Position numbers and translations under genes: made by a program. Below, piece after piece: positions 35,367-52,241 of a stretch of 64,000 bases of DNA. The notes beneath the pieces are model-generated. The model did no database searches, was not told where the DNA came from, and was given only the letters and a program-made list of their open reading frames with translations. The DNA is from Mermis nigrescens (taxonomy: Eukaryota; Nematoda; Enoplea; Mermithida; Mermithidae), in assembly GCA_036768485.1 (NCBI GenBank), contig JAVLUZ010000257.1:1192382-1256381 (forward strand). Reading direction: 5' to 3'. Positions within the stretch are counted from its first letter, which is position 1. Each line of letters begins with the position of its first letter.

Positions 35367-35789
35367 CACTATCCTCAACGGATGCAAAATTCTGCGGAAG
35401 TATGTATCGCCGTCAGTGTCACTGCTTTTATTTTTCGGACGAAACAAATTGCAGTCAGAATTGGTTGGACTAGACGATTCTTAGCTTCATGTAACAGCTC
35501 GGAATTTTTGAATTTTGCTCAGGGATCGCAGCCATTTTAGGTGGAGGCAATGAACTGCAATTTTTGGCCAAGAATCCTCAAAAACAGCCAAAAAATTCAA
35601 GTTTTTACAACAAAAAACGGGGAGGGAAAGGTGGGAAAAATTTTCTGGCTTCGGAGGGGGGATGAGGGAGGAACAACTTCAAGTGGAGGATCCCCTATCC
35701 TCCTATTGCATGTATGCCTAGTCTATCCGCGCACGTCTCGTTTACTGCTTCTGTTGTACACAACAAACAAATCCTTTCATCTATGTATA

Positions 35790-37325
35790 TTGACATACGT
35801 ACTGCGATTTAAAGGAAATTTTTCATCCCGTTCCCAGATTCGCAATATTCAAAAAAATTCGTAGAAGTGCTGTTTTGAACGTTTTTAGCAATCTATTTGC
35901 TCGAAACAGTGTTTTTTTTTGCGCAGTGCAAACTTTTTGGGCCCGTGCGAAAAAAAAATTGGTGGCTTTTGCACGGTGCAAAGAAAAATTTGGGCAAAAA
36001 TAATGTTAAACATGTCGATTTTTGAACGTTAAGGTCACCTTAAAATCAAATTTTCAAAATTTTCGCTTCGCGCCGGATAACACCAAAATATCTTATCCTT
36101 TCCAGCGCCCCCACTGAGTTCAATTTTTTCATCCTATTTTCATTTTTGATGCAGACAGGCTTATTCTACTTTGCGTATTCCATTACCGAATTAGCAAGAC
36201 GTGGATCTTGTTTTAGCTTGTTTTACTTTTTCAAAGGTCACCCACTTTTAAAAGTGCAAAAAGTTTCAAATGAGCACTTTTGGAAAAATGCAAAGATTTT
36301 CGGTACTAGTGCTCGATGTCCCATGCCTTTTTTTCGACACAGTAAATTTCTAGACCAGGTTAAACGAATCATTAGGTTTTTGGTTTGCATTACAGAGCCT
36401 ACAAATTGTTAAGTTTTCTGTTTCATGTTAATAGGTAATTACGCTATTTTTCCATTTTTTGCTCATGCCATTTTCAGAGCTTTCATGTTTTTAAACAGGA
36501 TTTCGATAATTATGAAGATTGAAGCCCTATTTTAATTTTAGCATTACAGTGTTGTTTTGTACACATTTTTCAGTGCTAGAGTGAAAATCTGAAGTGCTTT
36601 TTTTTTGGAAAATTCTAATAAGTTTTCGCGCTTCGCGCGATTTCTTCACTTTTATAGATATTTTCAGCATAAACCTTTCAAATAAAATTTTACATTTGAT
36701 CATTTTTAAGATTTTCTGGCTCGAAAATAGGAAAAAATTCCACTTATAACATGAATCGCTGAAAATATGTAATTTTATTTTTTGAGCATTAAATTCCTGC
36801 AGAAACTATTAAATGTGCTGAAAATTTGTTACAGAAATCGCAAATCTGTCTTTTTCTCAGGGTAAACATAGTGTGAAGGATATAACGGCTAAACCTACAG
36901 TATCCTACCGCGCGAAAAAAGCTTGTATACAAAATACATTGTACAAAAAATTTTCTGTCGTGCAAAAGGATTTTGAAGTTTTTTGCATGGTGCAAAGAGG
37001 CCCGTGCAAAAAAAACACTGGCTCGAAAGTATCAAATTTTCGGCGCTAATGATTATAATAATTTTGAAATAATAATAGTTTTCAATAATAATTTTGCTAA
37101 TCTTAATCTCATACTACTCACAAATTTTTTCATTTTTGACTAGATTTCGTTCAATTCATTCAAAATATTTCGACGTTTTCTTGTTTTTACGTTCTAGAAA
37201 GATAAATCATCGTCAGGGACACCAAAAAATGATTTTTTTGACACGCGCATCCACCATTTATAAGCCAAAAAGCACTTAAACTGTTTTGGTTCCCTCCACA
37301 ATTCTCATGTTATGTCTGATCATAT
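35790..37325 (-). mobile_element. Family C MITE split by a family J insertion
   Basis: Left part about 35790-35906, right part 37021-37325. They rejoin across the J element at GCTCGAAA to give the normal internal order (TTTTTAGCAATCTATTTG, then TATCAAATTTTCGGCGC). The right end is diverged. Confidence 0.75.
35907..37020 (+). mobile_element. Family J-like element (1114 bp), perfect target duplication
   Basis: CAGTGTTTTTTTTTGCGC to GTGCAAAAAAAACACTG, flanked on both sides by GCTCGAAA (35899-35906 and 37021-37028). It sits inside a family C MITE. Open frames inside are short and unlike a transposase. Confidence 0.93.
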
Positions 37326-37369
37326 ACGATTTATACGATTTAAAATGACAAGTTTGACATGAAGGAATG

Positions 37370-37557
37370 ATCATACATGTAAGAGGAGGATGGGGATATC
37401 CCCCACAAAGTCAGACGTCTCTCCTACCCCCCCCCAAAAGGCAGAAAATTTTTGACTCTCCCCATTTAAGGAAAACTCGAATTTTCGGCCGTTTTTAGGA
37501 TTTTCTAGCAGAAACTAGAGGTGATTTACTTCACCCTTCCCTAAAAATGGTCGGGAC
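37370..37557 (+). mobile_element. Family D repeat copy
   Basis: CATACATGTAAGAGGAGGAT start and AAAGTCAGACGTCTCTCC. It is cut on the right by the family A insertion at 37558. Confidence 0.6.
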
Positions 37558-37806
37558 CATAGGTGGGCGGCACCGAAGCTCTGGGGGAAGGGGTGCAAGA
37601 TTATTTCAAAGGTCAAGAAATGACCTTAAAAATGGTGGTATGGCGAAAAACACCATTTTTCAATGTTTCTCATCGAACACTATCCATTGGAATCAAAAAT
37701 TGCGAAAAAAACAAAAAAATTCAAAAATTGAATCCTGGGGGATATTTTGGTTTCTGGGGGTGGTATTTGGTTTCTGGGGGGTGAATACCCCCCACGCTCA
37801 GGTATG
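37558..37806 (+). mobile_element. Family A MITE (249 bp)
   Basis: CATAGGTGGGCGG to CTCAGGTATG. Flanks GTCGGGAC and GCCGAGAC agree at 6 of 8. Confidence 0.8.
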
Positions 37807-37974
37807 GCCGAGACCCCCCAAATTTCGAGCCGCTACATGTACGGGAATGATACTATCAGATCAGCCCATATTTTTCTAGTAGGTATATTCAGCAAGAATG
37901 TGCATAAAGCGGATGCAGCAAAGCGCTAATCCAGACGCATGGTTGACAAAGAAGGCTTCAGAAGCTTCAAGTAC

Positions 37975-37980
37975 TTTATT
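37975..37980 (-). terminator. Poly(A) signal AATAAA for SAYSD1
   Basis: AATAAA on the minus strand, 162 bases past the SAYSD1 stop, which would give a 3' UTR of about 190 bases. Other AATAAA-like hexamers nearer the stop (about 38060) are alternatives. Confidence 0.45.
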
Positions 37981-38142
37981 GAAAAAAACCAGCAAGTAAA
38001 GCAGTTACATGATAACAAAAGCATCACTGCCACCGACAAAATAGCAAAAAAACAGTTAAATAAATAAAGCAAATGTGCACATAAGTATTACAAACTAGGG
38101 AAATATAACACACAGACGATGGACGAAATTTGGTCGCATCAA

Positions 38143-38598
38143 TCATATATTGTTTCTATAAAGGATTTCATTTTCGAATTGTTCAGCCGTGAGAGTCCCC
38201 AATATCCTTTGACAATTTGGATTAAATACCGAATAGGCACTTAACTGATTAGGATTCTTAGCCTTGTTACGACGATCAGAGAGGTTTTTCCACAATAAAT
38301 AGAATGCGGTCAATATGCAGTAAATGATGCCGAATTCCGCATAAAGGGCAACAGCATAAAGGCACAACCAAATGATAAGTTTGATTAGAAAATATGGCAG
38401 CCAATCGATGAGCCTCGATTCGCAACATTCGGATAGCGCATTATCATCCTGATTAGATATCACAGTCTCATCACTGCCAATTTCACTAGTCATGCTAGTA
38501 AGTGAAGTTGTGTCGTTGAACGACTTGTCTAATTCCATTACTTTGTTGCTCAATTTGCGCTTTCTATATTCATATAAATTGCGTCTTATTTCTTCCAT
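38143..38598 (-). CDS. SAYSD1: SAYSD1 homologue (SAYSvFN-domain ER membrane protein)
   Basis: SAYSD1 is a small ER-membrane protein reported in mammals to recognise UFMylated ribosomes at stalled translocons. This 151-residue protein has the family layout. A basic N-terminal helix starts MEEIRRNLYEYRKRK, aligning with the MEQRLAEFRAARKR start of human SAYSD1. A Ser/Thr/Asp-rich linker follows (about 26-60), then a hydrophobic hairpin (about 67-104) and the signature SAYSVFNPNC (120-129). The end is GTLTAEQFENEI, where human has GTLTAEQLERE. The start at 38598 is chosen by that alignment; the frame stays open 23 codons further upstream. The coding region has no intron. An acceptor-like TTATAG lies two bases before the ATG. 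Confidence 0.93.
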   Translation of the reverse strand: MEEIRRNLYEYRKRKLSNKVMELDKSFNDTTSLTSMTSEIGSDETVISNQDDNALSECCESRLIDWLPYFLIKLIIWLCLYAVALYAEFGIIYCILTAFYLLWKNLSDRRNKAKNPNQLSAYSVFNPNCQRILGTLTAEQFENEILYRNNI

Positions 38599-38612
38599 TC
38601 CTATAAGGAAAT
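38599..38612 (-). promoter_or_regulatory. Splice acceptor two bases before the SAYSD1 start codon
   Basis: On the minus strand TTTCCTTATAG is followed by GA and then the ATG. This could be the 3' splice site of a 5'-UTR intron or a spliced-leader trans-splice site, as in nematodes and flatworms. I found no outron donor that would choose between them. Confidence 0.4.
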
Positions 38613-38799
38613 CTTTTTCATTGCAAAAATTCAAAAGAGCAATCGGGAGCGTAAATGAAACAATCACGTATAAAGTCGTATAAGCCCCGCGCTTATGAAA
38701 TTAGATGTTTACAGTGATTATTAATAAAGGCAACCAAAACAAATCATATATTAATCTGACATGCATAAACACAAAAGAATCTAATTATAGAAATTTAAA

Positions 38800-39700
38800 C
38801 ATTCTTCCAACGTATAACACGCGGAATAATGATATTTCAATTTTTGTAGAAAGGTTTTCTAAATCAAGTTCTGAAATGTTTTTTGCAAGGTAAATAATCG
38901 ATCTATTATTGTTTACAAATCATAATGAATGCTTAAGCAACAAGGCTTGCTTCAGCAAACTATACACTTTATCATGAGAGACGGGTTTCACTGATCATAG
39001 TAAAAGGATAGGGCCAAATATGAGCTGCAATAGGTAAAGAGGCGCTTCTTGTAATAAGGTCCATGTGTCAACAATAAGTTTTAAAGGAAATATGGGCTTG
39101 AAGCAGCGGAATCATATAAAAGGGTCAAAAATCAATTTTGTCGAGGTACTAGATTCAGCGGGGCTTCTATGATTCTGAGTATATCAGAGTGCAATATCCT
39201 CTTACCCTTAAACTTCCAGCAAGTGATGCGCGGACTATGATGATCACCTTTTTTGTAGAAAAATTTTCTAACCAATTTCTAAATTTGCTTCAGTAAATTA
39301 TACAATTTTGTGTAGCAACAATCATTTTTAGAGAAAAAATTATAAACACGATGCAGAAAAATCATTACAACGGCGTAAATTCAATTTTGTTGAGGTACTA
39401 AAGGGCTTTGGGATTCTGAAGAGATTAGAGTTCATCCCCCACGCCCTTATACTTCCAACAAGTGGCACGCGTATAAATGACGATTCAGTTTTGTGAAAAG
39501 TTTCCTAGTCAAATTTCAGAAATTTTTTTACAAGTTTAAGAATAATTTTTCGAGAAAAGATGGATCTGATGCAGTAAAGTCGTTGACAAGGGTCAAAATT
39601 CAATGTTGTTGAAGTACTAAATTCAATCGGGGCTTTTATGATTCTGAGGCAGTTTCTCAAGGTCGAAAATTCAGGGGGAATCCCGAAATTTGGGACCACT
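38800..39700. repeat. Diverged tandem repeat upstream of SAYSD1
   Basis: Blocks TGTTGAGGTACTA, TTCTATGATTCTGAG, CTTCCARCAAGTG and TTTTCTAAxCAA recur near 38808, 39140-39290, 39385-39530 and 39605-39660, at about 240-bp spacing. The frame is not open in any copy. Confidence 0.7.
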
Positions 39701-40272
39701 ACATTAGAGTTCTATATTTATTTGAAATTCAAGTACGGAACATGGTTAAAACAAACTTATATAAGATGCTTTAATATGTAAAACTGCATTTTTTAAACAT
39801 CCTTATATAAAGGTTTTAATGTGGAAAATTGCATTTTTAAATGTTTTTTATGTAGTTCTGAATCGTTTCATCACTTTTGTGAAAAATATAAGAATTCATC
39901 GAAAATTTCGACTTTTACATCATTTTAGCTTCATTCTAGGTATTTGGTTGATGAACGAAACAGAAATGAATGAAGTCGGCGTAAGACGCCGAAAAATTTT
40001 TTAATATCTTTGCTACTTTTATTCCTCAAAATATCTAAAAGATTTCGTCTGATAGGTGACTCGAGTCTTAGACCCTGAGGTAGCGATAATACAAAACAAT
40101 CTATTTTACTTTCAGCTTAAGCTTAGGCATAGTCCATTGGCTTTAGCTCTTTATGCAATATCGATTGCTGATAGTAGAGGCAACCACATTACAAGAAATG
40201 GACTATTGCAATTATTACAATCATTATCATCATTGAAGACGTCATAGTTGCTATTCCGCACAAAATTGTTTC

Positions 40273-40372
40273 NNNNNNNNNNNNNNNNNNNNNNNNNNNN
40301 NNNNNNNNNNNNNNNNNNNNNNNNNNNNNNNNNNNNNNNNNNNNNNNNNNNNNNNNNNNNNNNNNNNNNNNN
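40273..40372. other. Assembly gap, 100 N
   Basis: Exactly 100 Ns, the usual placeholder for a gap of unknown size. The LINE fragment ends against it on its right side; the left side does not read as RT. Confidence 1.
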
Positions 40373-41655
40373 ATTTTTCCGTCGAGATTGTGAGGTGGCG
40401 CTGCTGAAAAAATGAGAATGTCTGTCAGATAGTTGTTCCTGTTTGTTTCCATTGTTTTCACATTCGAGTCGCTGGTGAAGATGGTAATGTTGTCAGCGTA
40501 TGATATGATATGAATGTGTGGTGGTGGCAATGGAAGCTCACGAATGTAAGCATTAAAAGAGCTGGTGAGATCACTGAACCTTGAGGCACACCCATTCTGG
40601 TGATGGCAATGGCGTAACTTGACGATGAGTTTCTAAACTGACATTTGGCTTCTCTTCCGCGCAAATATGCCACCAGCCAGCAAAAAGTCCAACCAGGCAT
40701 CGTGGAGTCCGCCAAGATCTTGATTAACGTCGTGTGGTCAACTGAGTCAAATGCTTTACTGAGGTCTAGGGCTATAGCAATAGTTCTCTTAGCCGGTTTA
40801 GGGCAGTTGAATCCTTGGCAGATCGCTTTGGACAAGTTAAGCAGGGCAGATGTAGTTGAGTGGCGTGGTCGGAAACCATGCTGATGAGCCGCAGGTGGAA
40901 GGTGTTCTACGATTATTGGAAGCAATAAGCGTTCCATAATCTTTGCTGCTGGGCATAGGATTGAGATGGGGCAGTAAGAGGAGGCTGTGTTTGGTTCTTT
41001 GCCTGGTTTGGGAAGTGCGATGATGGTGGAGCGTTTCTAAACAATAAGTAAAGTAGCCATTGATGCAGATAGGTTCAATAAGTCAGTCAACGTTTGGAGG
41101 CCACAGGGGCCCAAATGCTTCAAGAATGGCATGGCAATGCCATCTGGACCAAAGCTCTTGAGTTTTTGGCTGAGGTGATAGCTAATTTCACCTCGTGGAT
41201 GGTGAAGAGCATTTGTTGTAATTGTTTGCTATGTACATGACGGATGATACGACGTGTAGCGGTAGAAGACGAATGTTGTCGAACTGCCGTAAATTGTTTT
41301 AAGAGCTTTGTGGCGATTTTTCGATTATTAGTTTCTTCACCACTATCAAAACGAATAGGTACATTGTCAATTCTCAACTTTTCCCATCCAATGATTTTAC
41401 CGTTGCCCAGAGATGTTTTACGTTAGCTGAGGCGATGGTCTAGCAGGTTGACAAAATTGTGCCATTTTCGCATTTTTTCTTGGTCACATTCTTTGACAAT
41501 AATTTTGTTTATAATAGCAATTCTAGCAGAGGATGGATTAACTGCTCTGATCGAGTCACCTTCTTTGACGAGTCCCTGAATATGGTCTGATAAAGATGGG
41601 TTGTAAAGTTTACGACTTTGACCATAAGGTATCGACTTCTTAGCAGCAGCCGATT
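40373..41655 (-). pseudogene. Decayed non-LTR (Jockey/CR1-like) reverse transcriptase
   Basis: Reading leftward on the minus strand, several frames show the order of a LINE ORF2. A linker (YNPSLSDHI, KIIVKE, KHLWATVKSLDG) is followed by RT blocks HGFRPRHSTTSALL, LDLSKAFDSVDH and GVPQGSVISPALL, and then the catalytic block. That block reads YADN instead of YADD, so a metal-binding Asp is lost. In-frame stops occur near 41430 and 41035, with frameshifts near 41375 and 40556. The fragment lacks an endonuclease domain and is cut by the assembly gap. It is a dead copy. Confidence 0.85.
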
Positions 41656-43755
41656 ATCGCACGTCGGAGTGTAAGTTCTCTTCCCCTGGGCGGATAGCTG
41701 GAGGGGCCGGTGGTGCCTCGGGAAATTCAAAAAAAGATTTTCGGCGCACCACTCCCGGTAGATACGCTCCAGGTTAGCCGCTTCGAGGGCGACGTAATCC
41801 GTATCGGATTGATATTCGTCGTCCGATGACAGCGTCGCTTCATCCGACTGCTCCGGCTCGAAGAGGTACCGGATGTCCTCCAGGGCCGCTTCAGAGTCGA
41901 AGTCGGCTGGTAAATCGAAGCCGACCCCTCCGAAGGGACCTGGACCTGCGTTTGAAGCAGAATTTAAGTTAATTTGCCCGAAGCTTGGGGTCGTGGGAAT
42001 CAACCCTTCATCTTCTATATCCAAAAGTTCGAAATTTTCAATCCCTCCTTGTTCTGCATTTTCGTTCGAAACATTGTTGTTTGTAGGTCTTCTTGAATTT
42101 TCCGAAAATTGCACTCTTCTTTCAGTATTTCTGTGCATTTCTGGGGTTTGAGGGCGAGGTCCTGGACTCCTGACTTCCGGCCTTTGTCCCCTAAAACCCT
42201 GATTACTTTGTCGATTTCTTAATTCACGTCTATTTAAATTTTCGTGAAAATTATTATATCCATAATTTCTTTCACCACTAAAAGGCATATCACGTCTACC
42301 ATTATTTCGAAAATGTTGTTGTTCATTCAGATTTCTTCTGTTATAATAATTATCTCCGAAATTTGCATTTCGACTGAAATTTCGTCTATTACCATTCACA
42401 TTATCGTAGTTTGAAATATTATTTAAGGAACGCCTACGATAGTTATCGAAATTATAATTATTACCGTTGACCATTGCTCGATTTTCGGCTCCGTTCGGGC
42501 AGCGATTTTCACGAAAGTGGCATTGTGCGGCCCAATGGCCAAAATCGCCGCAATGGTTGCAAATGGCTCGAGCATTGAAATTCTGCCTGGCCTCGTCGAT
42601 TAAGCCACGCATCTCGCGGATTTGATCATCCATTTTAACTGAAGGCATAACGGATAAATTGGAGTTACTTCTAACTTCCGTGTTGGTAGGATAACCCTGT
42701 ATTTGCTCACGAAAAACCTGCTGTTCAGTGTAAACAGCCTTTTTAATCGCATCTTTTAAATTTTCAGTTTCCTGATATTTTAGCCCCTGATAAATTTTAG
42801 GTAATAGCCCTCTTATAAATATCGGTTTTACAATAGATTCTTGGTCTCCTTCCGAAAGTTGAGGGTAAGCTGACTTAGCTAGCTTTTTCAATCTTTCAGC
42901 GAATTCCAAGACGGCTTCAGTCCTTTTTTGTGTTGCGTCATAAATTAACCCCTGATAAATGTCAGAGTCCCGTCCCTCTGGGAACGCCTGCCTGAGTTCT
43001 TCTATGACATCATCAAAATTCGGGTGTTGCAGAGTTTTTAAAATATCAGTAAGAGTGGCTAAAGCAGTTCCAGTGAAATTTGACTCTAAAAATGCGATTC
43101 TATAGGTGTCATCGGTATTTGAGACACCTTGTAAAACCATCAATTTTTGAAACTGTTTAAACCATTCTCCAAAATTTTCCCCAAAAGCGCCGGAAAATGA
43201 CTTAAATGGTCTTGCATTCATTAGAGCACCTAATCGGAGAAGGGGGTCCACTCCTGGGGCTTGAGCTGCAAAACTCCCTTGTTCTACGACATCTCTAAGT
43301 TCTCTCATCTGTTGATTCAGTGGTTCGCCATAAACTTCAAAAGCACGTCTAAAAGCGTCTTCTAATTGTTGATTATCATTCATCATTTGTCTCGTAAAAG
43401 GTGTTTCAGATCTTTGAATCAAAAATTTCTTAATTAACGGAGTATCTATCTGGGAAAACGCTGGGTCCCTTTCTCGCACCAGTTCTGAAATATTGGGACT
43501 CGATTTGGAATATTGAATTATGGGTGTGCTTTGGACTGCGGGGTGTCCTAGATCACTCTCAAAAAGCGAGTCAAGAAATGTATGGTGGGCTTCAAGAATA
43601 TTTTCCCGAGTCCCGGTAAAAATCGAGTCTAAAAAACTTTGATGAGCCTGAAGAGTAGTTTGAAATTCAGGATCAGAAATTTCAGAATTTTCCGCACTTT
43701 TTTGCCCGTTTTCTTCCTTTTCGAAACTTTCTGAACTAGAATCCGTAGTTTAAAG
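41640..43755 (-). CDS. gag: Retrotransposon Gag polyprotein (Ty3/Gypsy-like)
   Basis: A long frame with a retrotransposon-Gag capsid core (WFKQFQKLMVLQGV, then LESNFTGTALATL, then VIEELRQAF) and then YPQLSEG and IFIRGLLPK. A single CCHC zinc knuckle follows (CNHCGDFGHWAAQC). After it come an Asn/Arg-rich region with many RNN and NYN motifs and an acidic, Ser-rich tail. Gag would assemble the particle and bind its RNA. The first ATG is at 43386, yet the frame is open and protein-like up to 43755, including a duplicated LDSIF/LDSLF block. The start codon may therefore be lost or supplied by splicing. From about 41655 to the stop at 41509 the frame runs into unrelated LINE sequence. Protease, reverse transcriptase and integrase of this element are missing. 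Confidence 0.85.
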
Positions 43756-44089
43756 CTTTTATTCTATTAGGCTTTACCTCCGTCCTTTTTCCGTCCCCAC
43801 GAAAATGCGAAATCATACGATAATTGGTTTAGTTTTGGGAATTGGGTTGCTGAAAACACCGGCCGGACGAGTTCAACAAAAATAATTGTGGCCACCTTCT
43901 GACCGAAATCACGAAAAAGGGTCAGGAAAAATAAAATAATTCAAATAATCAAATATTTATCGGCGTTTTCACACCGCTTAATTTATATCAATTTTAAAGA
44001 TTCGGAGACTGCGCTTCACCCGGTTCCTCCTGAGATTTATCGCAGCTCACAATAAAGAGAATTAGCAAATTTTTAGCCTTTTCTCTTTC

Positions 44090-44240
44090 TGACTCTTCAC
44101 TGGACTATCGGAAGATTATTTCACCGCCTACGTTCCTTGGAAATCAGAAAAATAGTAGCCAAAAAGTTTTTCTGTTCTTTCACTGGACTATCGGAAGAAT
44201 CGTTTCACCGCCTACGTTCCTCTAGAAACAGAAAAATAAT
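44090..44240 (-). repeat. About 79-bp tandem duplication in the retroelement leader
   Basis: Two copies of a unit containing CTTCACTGGACTATCGGA and CACCGCCTACGTTCC start near 44094 and 44174. They lie in the leader between the primer-binding site and Gag. Confidence 0.75.
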
Positions 44241-44413
44241 TCTACAAGGATAGAATTAATTTGCCGTCGGGTCGTGATTTAAAATAAATTCGGAATCAGT
44301 CCAAGATTCTTCAAAATTTCGGGACGCTTTCTTTCTCTCTCTAAAATATTCAAAACGGATTCAAAATCAATTAAAGTTTCGTGAATGCTAGAAAGGCGAT
44401 TTTCAGAAGGACG

Positions 44414-44433
44414 GGATCCTACTTTCTGCGCCA
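44414..44433 (-). promoter_or_regulatory. Primer-binding site of the LTR element
   Basis: TGGCGCAGAAAGTAGGATCC on the minus strand starts with TGG, complementary to a tRNA CCA end, two bases after the LTR terminus. This is the position and form expected for minus-strand priming. The tRNA species was not identified. Confidence 0.55.
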
Positions 44434-44435
44434 CG

Positions 44436-44940
44436 TGTTAGGTTCGGGCGAAACGTTCTCATTGATTCACTGTATCTGCCTAACGGAGGGCCGTGGTTTG
44501 GGGGTAATCCCGCTTATTTGGCAAGACAGATAGCTAAATAATTTAAATTTACTTACAAGTGATAAACCGTTGACGAAATATGATGAAAAAGAAAATTATT
44601 CGCAATAAACGGATTTAAATTGAAGGCAAATAATAATTAAAACTGTGATGTAGTAGACGTCGCTAAACGAGTTGAGACATCCTCGCTGTAGAAAACTTAG
44701 AACGCTACGCCGGAGTTAATGACCGCACACAAGGTACTGAGCCTCTTTGCCTCTTTAATCTGCTTTTTATAGACTTCGGAAATGATGCTTAAGTTTCAGT
44801 TAAGTGATTGATCGCTGAATCTGGTTTGGTCTGGTTTGGCTGTTTGATTTGAGTGAGAAACTGAGTTTGAGTGTCCATGACTTTTTAGCATATTTTGCAT
44901 ATTGCCTTTTGTCCTGAACTTTTGCCCTCCCCAGACTACA
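44436..44940 (-). mobile_element. 5' LTR of a truncated LTR retrotransposon
   Basis: The right boundary starts TGTAGTCTGGGG and the left end is CCTAACA, giving TG...CA ends. A TATAAAAAGCA box lies on the minus strand at 44770-44760, where a U3 promoter should be. A tRNA-like primer-binding site follows two bases after the CA. The outer TG end is my best guess, because no 3' LTR exists in the window to confirm the length. Confidence 0.55.
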
Positions 44941-48784
<3,844 letters not shown>

Positions 48785-48959
48785 GCGCGATTAGCGCTAC
48801 CTCTAATAAACTTGGCCATCCTTTTTTCTAATATGTTTTTCACAGCGAGTGCGAAATTCGTGCCCTCCTCCTCGCAGCTATAACGGCACACACACATCTG
48901 GGAGGTGCGGTTTTTTTTTTAATCGATGGATAATTAAAAAATTCGATGCCCGCCTTTCT

Positions 48960-51600
<2,641 letters not shown>

Positions 51601-52241
51601 GTGGTCTTATAACGATTAGAACATAGGTTTTGGCTTACTGTTGATGCTACAGTCTTATGTATTTCATGTAATTCTGTGCATGATAATCAATTTTAAGCTC
51701 ATTATCAAGTGACCACAAAAGTGATTGAAAAATTGCCTACAGTAATATAGTTTTGAAAAGTAAACATTCATGTGTCATGTAATTGTTAAGTACAATATTA
51801 TGATTGTTGCTTCAGCTAAAGTCACTTCAGTTTTTTGAGTACAGTGATTCAAAAATTGTTATTCATGCATGTTGCTCCGCATTCATAATGGTTTGCTTTA
51901 GAAATTGTTATATAGTGTTGGTTACGTTATCATACATGTGTAAATTTATCATAAATGCTTTGATCCGCAGGTAATTGATTTGTCGTTCTTTGACTTGATG
52001 AATAAGCTTAATTACTGTACGTAGTGTTAATGTGGGTATTGAAAAAGTGAGTTGAGCGAATGCGAATGCAAGAATAAATTGCTAAGATGGAAGCAGTACC
52101 TAATGACATTCGCTACAACACTGACAAAGATAGGAATAACTAATATTTTTTGCTAACAAAAAGTTGGGTACTAGCAAGAAAAATGCTCCGATGGAACAAA
52201 AAAGGTAGAATATACTTGGAACAAAGAATTGTCAAGGACGT

